Part shown: positions 1-4,362 of the stretch, piece by piece
Layout: each line of letters starts with the position of its first letter
Position numbering within the stretch: the first letter of the stretch is position 1
Assembly (NCBI GenBank): GCA_016935045.1
Contig: JAFGRS010000552.1
Location: forward strand, 1-5,913
Origin: Lentisphaeria bacterium
Lineage (GTDB): Bacteria > Verrucomicrobiota > Lentisphaeria > Oligosphaerales > JAFGRS01
Length of the DNA stretch: 5,913 nt
Direction: 5' to 3'
Notes under the pieces: generated by a model
What the model was told of the DNA's origin: nothing
Databases searched by the model: none
The model's input: only the letters and a program-made list of their open reading frames with translations
Program-made: the position numbers and the translations under genes

Positions 1-172
1 GCGAATGCCCGCGCGGCCGCGAGCGTTCCATGCCCCCTGGAGCGCGAGCGTACCGCGAGCATCCCTACGTTGACTGAGGCCTTACGCGCAGCATGCCACA
101 TGGCTTGCATTCGGGGCCCCGTCCCGCCATATTCCCGGCTGTGCCGCCGCCGGATCCCCCGGATGTTCCGAC
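1..172. other. Region upstream of the tRNA, no supported gene
   Basis: Forward frame 1 is open from the left edge through the tRNA to 255, and one reverse frame is also open to the edge. In such GC-rich DNA, with no ribosome binding site and with the forward frame running through a structural RNA, neither is convincing. The 9-mer CGCGAGCGT occurs at 18-26 and 43-51, with a one-base variant at 54-62. Apart from the candidate tRNA promoter I see nothing else here. Confidence 0.5.
105..133 (+). promoter_or_regulatory. Candidate sigma-70 promoter of the tRNA gene
   Basis: A -35-like TTGCAT (105-110) and a -10-like CATATT (128-133) are separated by 17 bases. Each matches four of six consensus positions. 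The -10 lies 40 bases upstream of the tRNA 5' end, a normal distance for a tRNA precursor. The match is by eye only. A TTGACT at 70-75 is a better -35 but has no good -10 partner. Confidence 0.4.
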
Positions 173-249
173 GGGCCCGTAGCTCAGTCGGTCAGAGCAG
201 ACGACTCATAATCGTCGGGTCGCTGGTTCAAATCCAGCCGGGCCCACCA
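173..249 (+). tRNA. tRNA with CAU anticodon (tRNA-Ile2 likely, or elongator tRNA-Met)
   Basis: The full cloverleaf can be drawn. The acceptor stem GGGCCCG (173-179) pairs perfectly with CGGGCCC (239-245). The D-stem is GCTC/GAGC, the anticodon stem GACGA/TCGTC (200-204/212-216) encloses loop CTCATAA with CAT at 207-209, and the T-arm is GCTGG-TTCAAAT-CCAGC (222-238). The discriminator A246 is followed by an encoded CCA (247-249). The G1-C72 pair rules out initiator tRNA-Met. A CAU anticodon can belong to elongator Met or to the AUA-decoding tRNA-Ile2, whose C34 is changed to lysidine by TilS. The acceptor pairs C4-G69 and C5-G68 are those I associate with TilS recognition in Escherichia coli. 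The T-arm and the GCAGACGA-CTCATAA region also resemble Ile2 tRNAs more than Met tRNAs. An automatic annotation would probably say tRNA-Met. Confidence 0.95.
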
Positions 250-259
250 CTTTAGAAGC

Positions 260-279
260 CTGTAGTCAACCACTTACAG
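260..279. repeat. Imperfect inverted repeat just 3' of the tRNA, possible integrase core (att-like) site
   Basis: CTGTA (260-264) and TACAG (275-279) form an inverted repeat. Allowing one bulged base it extends to CTGTA-GT / AC-T-TACAG around a CAACC centre. Short imperfect palindromes of this kind directly after a tRNA CCA end are typical of tyrosine-recombinase crossover regions. No second copy of the tRNA 3' end or of this palindrome was seen in the window and no integrase gene is present, so the attachment-site reading is inference. The rest of 250-333, between the tRNA and the convergent minus-strand gene, shows no clear terminator. Confidence 0.25.
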
Positions 280-333
280 CTTCATGTCCTATCTGGTCCT
301 TGCCTGTCCCGAGGGGTCATAGTGGTCTTTCCG

Positions 334-1077
334 TCACACCCGCATCCTCACTCCGTCCTGGTCCAGCCCTTGTCTCTGGCACTCCAGCCTCGGGTGGTTC
401 TGGAAGTCGTGACGGGGGATACTCGGCAAGCGAACCGGGTAGAGGCAGGGCGAATCGCACAACGACCGCAGGTTGGCGGATGCTGCCCCGCCTGACCGGA
501 AGACCGCTTCAGCCAGCCACACCGCAACAGCCTTGTCCTTGACGCCGCAGACCGGCCCCTGCTGGTAGTGGCCCTTCTCACCGGCGTCGGACAGTACACC
601 CCAGTCAACCATGGACCGCAGCGTGCGCCGAGCGGCCCGGTACACGGTCTCACGCTCACCGTACTTCTCCCGGACCCGGCGCTGAAGATGCGTGGCGGTG
701 AAGCTGCCCTGGAGCCGGAGAAGACGGCCCACCTGTTCGGCAATCTGGCCGAAGAACGGGTACACCGCCATGGTCATGCCCCAGTGAAGGGCCAGGTGCT
801 GGCTCTCCGGCAGACGTTTCAGCAACTCCAGTCCCTCGTCCCGGAAGGGCTCCAGTCCATCCGGCACGATCACCCACGTCTTCATCAGGATCGTGATGGC
901 CTTTTCCCGGTTGCCCCGGATCGCCTCTCCGCCGATGGACAGCTTGTCCGCCAGAAGATCCTGAAGGGCATCCTGGATTGCCTTCGACTCATTCCCAGCC
1001 AGAACCAGGCTGGCCGTCCGTTCGAGCCACTCCAGCCGTATCCGCTGGCTGAAACCGATCTGTCCCTGTCTGGTCAT
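334..1077 (-). CDS. BREX-associated protein in the brxA position of a type 3 BREX operon
   Basis: This intact 247-codon gene starts at ATG 1077, overlapping the TGA of the upstream pglZ fragment in an ATGA tetranucleotide, which signals translational coupling within one operon. The product looks soluble: a helical, Arg/Leu-rich N-terminal half (residues 1-105), then a segment at about 116-165 that could be a winged helix (RRVREKYGERETVYRAAR, ending MVDWGVL), then a C-terminal part with CLYPVRLP (211-218) and RQGLDQD (235-241). In type 3 BREX loci brxA follows pglZ, and BrxA proteins are DNA-binding with helix-turn-helix folds, so position and size fit. I do not recognise clear DUF1819 sequence motifs, so the identification rests mainly on synteny. 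The frame shows no internal damage although its partner genes are deleted. It may be a recent orphan or may still be expressed. Confidence 0.75.
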   Translation of the reverse strand: MTRQGQIGFSQRIRLEWLERTASLVLAGNESKAIQDALQDLLADKLSIGGEAIRGNREKAITILMKTWVIVPDGLEPFRDEGLELLKRLPESQHLALHWGMTMAVYPFFGQIAEQVGRLLRLQGSFTATHLQRRVREKYGERETVYRAARRTLRSMVDWGVLSDAGEKGHYQQGPVCGVKDKAVAVWLAEAVFRSGGAASANLRSLCDSPCLYPVRLPSIPRHDFQNHPRLECQRQGLDQDGVRMRV

Positions 1078-1521
1078 CGTTTCCCTTCCGTCACTTCCAC
1101 CAGCGGCACGATCACTTCCTCAACCGACAAGCCGCCGTGGCAGACGACGGTCTTCCCTTGAGGCACGAATGCAGCCCCGGCGGGGGCCAGCAGCGGCAGG
1201 AAGTCCGCAGGGAGACCAATGGGCTCCCACTCGACCGCATCAGGGAACAACCCCTTGACCTGCTTCCGCAGGATGGCTTCCGAGTAGATTCTGGCCCGCT
1301 GGCCACGGGTCTCCGCCGTGACGCCTTCCTGCGGTGAGCCGATGCCGGTGGCCTCCGTGTTGCCATGGTCCGACGTGATGAACACCCGGAACCCGGAGTC
1401 CATCAGCAGGCTCACTGCTTGGGCGAGAACGCCGGACTCCGCCCACTGGCGGACCTGGCTCTGCATACCACCTGCGCCCAGCTCCATGCCGTGCATGATT
1501 TCGTCCACGGTGTCCGGTGAG
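1074..1521 (-). pseudogene. pglZ: 3' fragment of BREX type 3 phosphatase gene pglZ (C-terminal ~148 residues)
   Basis: From about SPDTVDEIMHGMELG (beginning near 1520) to the stop at 1074 the frame encodes the C-terminal end of a PglZ protein, an alkaline-phosphatase-superfamily enzyme essential in BREX defence. Visible signatures are a hydrophobic strand running into TSDHG, with its metal-binding Asp and His, and the later HGGLSVEEVIVPLVEV, which carries another expected metal-binding His. Full PglZ proteins are several hundred residues long. The N-terminal metal site and nucleophile region are missing, so catalysis is not expected. The open frame extends upstream to ATG 1586, but those 22 codons are out-of-frame brxC sequence and the ATG has no ribosome binding site. 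No stop has accumulated in the fragment. Its TGA overlaps the next gene's ATG, so the downstream junction is original. Confidence 0.85.
1512..1521. other. Deletion junction between brxC and pglZ
   Basis: On the minus strand the brxC frame reads ATG-GCT-GAC-AGG-CTC-ACC (1533 to 1516), matching MADRLT. In the same stretch the pglZ frame reads TCA-CCG-GAC-ACC (from 1520), matching the start of SPDTVDEIM. The two homologies meet within about ten bases and are in different frames. This is the scar of a deletion that should have removed the rest of brxC, pglX, brxHII and the front of pglZ, presumably on the order of 10 kb. Exact breakpoints cannot be fixed without an intact relative. Confidence 0.7.
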
Positions 1522-1653
1522 CCTGTCAGCCATCTCCGGCGAAACGACGTAGGTTGCCACGTGCTCATTCGCTCTGGCCCGTTCATCGGCGTGCCGTAGC
1601 TGGATGATACTCTCGATGGGGTCGAACTGGATCAGGTCGCCGTACTTCATCAC
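1516..1653 (-). pseudogene. brxC: 5' fragment of BREX ATPase gene brxC (first ~46 codons)
   Basis: Translation from GTG 1653 or ATG 1650 gives MKYGDLIQFDPIESIIQLR, then HADERARANEHVATYVVSPEMADRLT. I recognise this as the N-terminus of BrxC, the very large P-loop protein of type 3 BREX, where it normally leads to the Walker A region. Homology stops after MADRLT at about 1516. The frame then runs through antisense-like nonsense (HRGRNHARHG...) to a stop at 1240-1242, because the following DNA is pglZ read in another frame. The start is well supported: after the brxF stop (1661-1663) come GGAGAGG and then GTGATG, a good Shine-Dalgarno with tight coupling to brxF. More than a thousand codons expected for a full BrxC are missing. 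The GTG and ATG are adjacent, and ATG 1650 has the better spacing. Confidence 0.82.
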
Positions 1654-1660
1654 CCTCTCC

Positions 1661-2104
1661 TCAGGACTCAGCGGCAGCGTCGATCACAATTCCGGCGTCC
1701 AACACCGGGTACTTGCGGAACTCCGGGTGCCCCGGCTCTGCGTAGACCAATGAGCCGCCCTGTAGCGGCCCCGGCCAATCCACCACCACAATGCGGCTGC
1801 GGGACAGGTTCTGGAGCAGCCGCAGCGGTTCGACTTTGAGGGCGGGCAGGAATAGCAGCTCGATGCTCTTCAGGAAGACCAGAGCCCCGCCGTTTCCAGA
1901 CAGCGGCTCAGCAGGAGCTTCGCCCTCCATTCTCTCTGCGACGATCTGCTCCAACAGCGGGGGCGCTTCCAAGGACCGCTGCCGTGCGGTCAACTCCAGC
2001 AGCGCCTGGCTGAGCTCCATGCCAACGTTCACACATGGAGCGTGGAGCTGGTCCGCTGCGGCGGTGATTCCCGCTGCTTTGGCGTCACAGGCCGGGCCTG
2101 CCAC
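1661..2104 (-). CDS. brxF: BrxF-like BREX type 3 protein with degenerate P-loop, probably decaying
   Basis: BrxF is the small P-loop protein that opens type 3 BREX operons. Its characteristic order of elements is present: VNVGMELSQALLELTARQR (residues 25-43 counting from GTG 2104), LLEQIVAE (50-57), IELLFLPAL and PLRLLQNLSRSRIVVVDWPG (81-112), then LVYAEPGHPEFRKYP (119-133). Two features suggest loss of ATP binding. The Walker A position reads GPACDAKAA instead of a GxxxxGKT pattern, and the Walker B-like LVFLKS lacks the acidic residue expected before IE. Residues 60-67 (EGEAPAEP) look like a repeat-encoded insertion in the loop between them. The family-like sequence begins earlier, at TADLYEQLVVV (near 2134), but the in-frame codons back to a stop at 2336-2338 include no ATG. 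GTG 2104 would start just before the P-loop, so the real 5' end is probably damaged. The stop is followed directly by the brxC ribosome binding site. Confidence 0.78.
   Translation of the reverse strand: MAGPACDAKAAGITAAADQLHAPCVNVGMELSQALLELTARQRSLEAPPLLEQIVAERMEGEAPAEPLSGNGGALVFLKSIELLFLPALKVEPLRLLQNLSRSRIVVVDWPGPLQGGSLVYAEPGHPEFRKYPVLDAGIVIDAAAES
1905..1928. repeat. EGEAPAEP/GSAGASPS-type dispersed repeat inserted in brxF
   Basis: The plus strand begins GGCTCAGCAGGAGCTTCG and ends CCCTCC. It encodes GSAGASPS in one direction and EGEAPAEP in the other, here as residues 60-67 of the BrxF product. I know this peptide pair as a widespread low-complexity insertion in planctomycete and verrucomicrobial predicted proteins, produced by a dispersed palindromic DNA repeat. 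GCTC/GAGC inside the unit can form a small hairpin. Only one arm of the usual two-arm element is visible, so this is a partial or eroded copy. Confidence 0.55.
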
Positions 2105-2155
2105 GACGACGAGTTGTTCGTAGAGATCCGCTGTCCAATAGAAACCGACAGCATA

Positions 2156-2183
2156 AGCATACCGGACAGACGGGCGATAGCAA
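2156..2183 (-). promoter_or_regulatory. Candidate promoter of the BREX remnant operon
   Basis: On the minus strand TTGCTA (2183-2178) is followed 16 bases later by TATGCT (2161-2156). Both match four of six consensus positions. Transcription would start near 2149, about 45 bases before GTG 2104 and slightly upstream of the first BrxF-like codons. The position suits an operon promoter but the match is modest. Confidence 0.3.
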
Positions 2184-2374
2184 GGCAGACGGGGCCTGGT
2201 GTCAGGGGGACGGCTGCGGCTGCCCCAGAAAGCAGGAATCGTAGCGGAGGCGGTGCTGCTCTCGGCGGGGGCGATGGTGGTTGCGCTCCCAGAAGGGAGG
2301 GCATTGGTGACGGGCTGAGCGGGGCTTGCCTTCGACTAGGGGTGGGGCAGGTTATATGGTCGGGATTCGGGGAA

Positions 2375-2408
2375 CCCTTCGACTGGGCTCAGGGCCTTGA
2401 GCAAGGGG
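2375..2408. repeat. CCCTTCGACTGGGCTCAGGG-type dispersed repeat and hairpin
   Basis: The first 20 bases match a short repeat I know from intergenic regions of many environmental bacterial genomes. The following bases complete a nested inverted repeat: outer CCCTT (2375-2379) with AAGGG (2403-2407), inner GCTCA (2387-2391) with TGAGC (2398-2402), plus a seven-base bulge on one side. It lies about 75-105 bases beyond the J-protein stop and could act as a transcription terminator for it, though no T-run follows. Confidence 0.45.
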
Positions 2409-2446
2409 TGTGTGGAGTGACCCATGCGGCCCGTTTGTTGGCAGAC

Positions 2447-2483
2447 GGTTCCCTTGGCGTCCCTTCGCGTGTTTCGCGGTTCA
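2447..2483 (-). repeat. GAACCGCGAAA-type dispersed repeat overlapping the J-protein stop codon
   Basis: Read on the minus strand from the stop codon at 2483, the sequence is TGAACCGCGAAACACGCG, then AAGGGACGCC, then AAGGGAACC. It is a quasi-periodic GCGAA/AAGGG pattern of the kind found as eroded intergenic repeats in many environmental genomes. The first three bases of the repeat are the TGA stop of the J-domain gene, so its arrival may have set the present 3' end of that gene. Confidence 0.45.
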
Positions 2484-3209
2484 TGAAGAGAAGAGGTTAG
2501 GGTCGGCAAGGGGCTCGGGGGCGATGCGGAAGTGCGCGACGAGGTACAGATTCTGAATGCCGACGGGAGCGAGGGAAAGCTCGACGGCGTAGTTTCCGGG
2601 AATGCCGGCGGGAAAGTCAAGCAGGACCGGGAGTTCATCGGCTACCCGGCGCATGCCGTGGCATTGGAAGCACTCGAACAAACCGATCCCTCCAGAGCCG
2701 CCGCAGGCCGGGCATGGGATGACGGCGGGCACGAGGATGCGGACATGGCCACCGCTGGCGGCCTGTTGACGGGTAATCGGGACTTCGATGGTCAGACTTC
2801 GGGCCTGTTCGCCTTTCGGCCGCCAGGTATCCCCGAAATTCCCCCAGAACCGGTCGACGATCGAGTGGTAGGACGGAGCATAGGTATCGAAAGAGCGGGC
2901 CACGGAGATGTCCCCCAGGGCCGTGGGCGGCGCTGCCAGCGGTTCGGCCGGCCTTCTCGGCCGAAGGGGTTTCGCCGGGCGTTCCCGGGCGGTCGTCATG
3001 CCCTTCGCATCCCGCAGTTGCCGGTCATATCTGCCGCGGCGCCGGGGGTCGCCCAGAACCGAGTAGGCTTCCTGTACGTCGCGGAACGGTCCGCTGTTCT
3101 CCCCGTAGCGGTCCGGATGATAGACCTTGACCTTCTCACGGTAGGCAGCCTTCACTCGGCCGCCGTTGGCTTCTTCCGGGATCCCCAGGGTGGTGTAGTG
3201 AGTGCCCAT
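2481..3209 (-). CDS. DnaJ-like J-domain protein with a half zinc finger
   Basis: A 242-residue Hsp40-type co-chaperone. The N-terminal J domain (about 1-66: YTTLGIPEEANGGRVKAAYR, HPD at 31-33, then FRDVQEAYSVLGDP and RRGRYD) should stimulate the ATPase of a DnaK partner. An Arg/Pro/Ala-rich linker (about 70-98) follows. Residues 138-165 resemble the start of DnaJ C-terminal domain I (LTIEVPITRQQAASGG). Then CPACGGSG (166-173) and CFQCHG (180-185) supply only two CxxC pairs, whereas classical DnaJ has four. The rest (190-240) is a beta-rich substrate-binding-like domain. I chose ATG 3209 because the J domain starts there and AGGA lies nine bases upstream. The 39 codons further upstream lie beyond the candidate promoter and are unlike any J protein. 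It is shorter than DnaJ (about 375 residues), so it is a specialised J protein rather than the housekeeping one. Confidence 0.88.
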   Translation of the reverse strand: MGTHYTTLGIPEEANGGRVKAAYREKVKVYHPDRYGENSGPFRDVQEAYSVLGDPRRRGRYDRQLRDAKGMTTARERPAKPLRPRRPAEPLAAPPTALGDISVARSFDTYAPSYHSIVDRFWGNFGDTWRPKGEQARSLTIEVPITRQQAASGGHVRILVPAVIPCPACGGSGGIGLFECFQCHGMRRVADELPVLLDFPAGIPGNYAVELSLAPVGIQNLYLVAHFRIAPEPLADPNLFSS

Positions 3210-3247
3210 GGCTGCTGTTCCTGTGCCGGCATGACCACTGTTGACGA

Positions 3248-3276
3248 AATATACCGGCCGGCAGCCGGAATCGCAA
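3248..3276 (-). promoter_or_regulatory. Promoter of the J-protein gene
   Basis: On the minus strand TTGCGA (3276-3271) and TATATT (3253-3248) are separated by exactly 17 bases. The -10 matches five of six consensus bases and the -35 four. Transcription would start near 3241, giving a short leader of about 30 bases with the AGGA ribosome binding site before ATG 3209. This is the best promoter-like sequence in the window. Confidence 0.55.
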
Positions 3277-3298
3277 ACGCGGCTTGGCCGCCGGCCGG
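3254..3298. repeat. Long GC inverted repeat across the J-protein promoter
   Basis: CCGGCCGGCAGCC (3254-3266) and GGCCGCCGGCCGG (3286-3298) are complementary at 12 of 13 positions around a 19-base loop. The left arm fills most of the spacer between the -35 and -10 hexamers and the -35 lies in the loop, so it could be an operator for a dimeric regulator. It does not resemble CIRCE (TTAGCACTC). An alternative is a mobile hairpin repeat that landed there. Confidence 0.5.
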
Positions 3299-3448
3299 CA
3301 AGGTGCTGATGTCGTGTCCTCCGCATCGTCCGCGGTTCATGAGCAGATCATGGCGTGACCCGCGGGACACAGGCCGCCGAGGGGGGCAGGGACGGGACCC
3401 CGTGGCAGCGCTTGAGGCGGCGGGCCGTCGCCCTGCCGGCAGGTGGAG

Positions 3449-3476
3449 TTGTGTGCCGGGGAACCCGGGCTATACT
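3449..3476 (+). promoter_or_regulatory. Candidate promoter of the MarC-family gene
   Basis: TTGTGT (3449-3454) and TATACT (3471-3476) are separated by 16 bases. The -10 is close to consensus (five of six) and the -35 is weak. The start site near 3483 would leave a leader of about 85 bases before ATG 3567. It is divergent from the J-protein promoter. I see no other signal in 3299-3448. Confidence 0.45.
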
Positions 3477-3566
3477 CCTTGAGGGTTTTTCGGGCGCGCA
3501 GGAGGACCCCGACGCGGCGGCTTCCAGTGACCGATGCAAGGGTGTGGTGCGGGCGAGGTGCGGGCC

Positions 3567-4157
3567 ATGGTGCGTACCTTATGGTTGTGTTTCGTGCCGT
3601 TGTTCGTTGCCGTGGACGCGATCGGCGTCCTGCCGATGTACCTGTCGCTAACGGCGGATGTGCCGGCAGAACGACTGCCCACCGTGGTGCGCCAGTCCGT
3701 GGTCACGGCGACCGTTGTGGCTCTGGGCTTCCTGGCGTTGGGTCCCTGGGCACTTCGCTCCCTCGGCATTACGGTCGCCGATTTCATGATCGCGGGGGGC
3801 ATTCTGCTGCTGGTCATCTCCCTTTCGGACCTGCTGTCTGGGGTGAAGCGGCAGCGCCGCGTGGATGCCGAGACACTGGGGGCGGTCCCCATCGGGGTGC
3901 CGCTGATCACCGGCCCGGCTGTGCTCACCACCTGCGTCCTGCTGGCCAACCAGCATGGCAAGATGGCCACGGCCGCGGCGGTGGTGGCCAACACGGTTCT
4001 GGCGGGGGTCGTATTCCATTTCGGCCGGCCCATCACACGGCGCCTTGGCCAGGCTGGGACGAAGACGATTTCGAAAATCGCCAGTCTGCTGCTGGCGGCC
4101 ATTGCGGTCATGCTCATCCGCCGTGGCGTTCTGTCGCTGGTGCCGGGCGCCTCGTAA
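3567..4157 (+). CDS. MarC-family integral membrane protein (UPF0056)
   Basis: A 196-residue protein, close to the usual ~200-220 of the family, with about six hydrophobic segments: roughly 5-27, 45-62, 70-90, 107-127, 135-151 and 171-190. Family-like landmarks are VDAIGVLPMYLSLT near the N-terminus, AVPIGVPLITGPAVLTT (106-122) and the C-terminal GTKTISKIASLLLAAIAVML (164-183). It acts in the inner membrane. MarC proteins were once linked to multiple antibiotic resistance, but that link was not upheld and their substrate is unknown. ATG 3567 is chosen because GAGGTG (3555-3560) lies six bases upstream and the membrane sequence begins at once. An in-frame ATG at 3534 would add 11 uncharacteristic residues. 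It appears to be transcribed alone. The next gene is 100-175 bases away with its own signals. Confidence 0.92.
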   Translation: MVRTLWLCFVPLFVAVDAIGVLPMYLSLTADVPAERLPTVVRQSVVTATVVALGFLALGPWALRSLGITVADFMIAGGILLLVISLSDLLSGVKRQRRVDAETLGAVPIGVPLITGPAVLTTCVLLANQHGKMATAAAVVANTVLAGVVFHFGRPITRRLGQAGTKTISKIASLLLAAIAVMLIRRGVLSLVPGAS

Positions 4158-4183
4158 GGGGCGTGCCCTTCGGCAGGGGGGGA

Positions 4184-4212
4184 TTGCGGTGGCCGGGTTG
4201 TGGGCGTATTGT
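4184..4212 (+). promoter_or_regulatory. Candidate promoter upstream of the peptidase gene
   Basis: TTGCGG (4184-4189) and TATTGT (4207-4212) are separated by 17 bases, each with a partial match. Transcription from about 4219 would cover both the small ORF at 4258 and the peptidase start at 4332. Support is positional and weak. I found no convincing terminator after the MarC gene, so readthrough from it is also possible. Confidence 0.3.
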
Positions 4213-4257
4213 GGGTCCGGTCCGCGCGGGGATTCCGCCGGAATCAGGAGTGAGACG

Positions 4258-4362
4258 ATGTCCCTTGCCGTCCTGCCGGTACGCGACCGCGTCCGGGTGC
4301 TGGACGGCTGGCAGACGGAGGTTTATCTGCTTTGCGCGGGGGCTGGAAGAGGAGTCTTGTGA
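4258..4362 (+). CDS. Possible 34-codon leader ORF overlapping the peptidase start
   Basis: ATG 4258 is preceded by AGGAG (4246-4250) at seven bases, a nearly ideal ribosome binding site, and opens a 34-codon frame (MSLAVLPVRDRVRVLDGWQ...) ending at TGA 4360-4362. That is 31 bases beyond the peptidase TTG start at 4332, in another frame. I do not recognise the peptide. It could be a coupled leader that controls peptidase translation, a remnant of an older gene start, or chance. The good ribosome binding site is the only direct evidence. Confidence 0.3.
   Translation: MSLAVLPVRDRVRVLDGWQTEVYLLCAGAGRGVL

Larger units (their letters stand above)
2105..2480. other. Intergenic region between the BREX remnant and the J-protein gene
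   Basis: This roughly 375-base gap has frames open on both strands, but the translations are Ala/Pro/Arg/Gly-rich and I recognise none as a protein. It contains the candidate brxF promoter near its left end and two dispersed-repeat sequences (2375-2408 and 2447-2483) near the J-protein stop. The stretch at about 2190-2340 may hold eroded brxF 5' sequence, but I cannot show that. Confidence 0.5.

Noticed and set aside
70..255. 61-codon plus frame reading through the tRNA
   Set aside because: It is translated straight through a perfect tRNA cloverleaf and has no ribosome binding site.
568..1161. 197-codon plus-strand frame opposite the brxA-position gene
   Set aside because: The minus gene has operon coupling by ATGA overlap and synteny. 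The plus frame has no ribosome binding site or recognisable motif.
1074..1586. A functional mini-PglZ starting at ATG 1586
   Set aside because: The first 22 codons are out-of-frame brxC sequence, no ribosome binding site precedes the ATG, and the catalytic N-terminal part of PglZ is absent.
2532..3482. 316-codon plus-strand frame opposite the J-protein gene
   Set aside because: The minus strand encodes a clear J domain with HPD and paired CxxC motifs. The plus frame has no family features.
4158..4183. Terminator hairpin after the MarC gene
   Set aside because: Only a four-base stem (TGCC/GGCA) can be drawn and no T-run follows.
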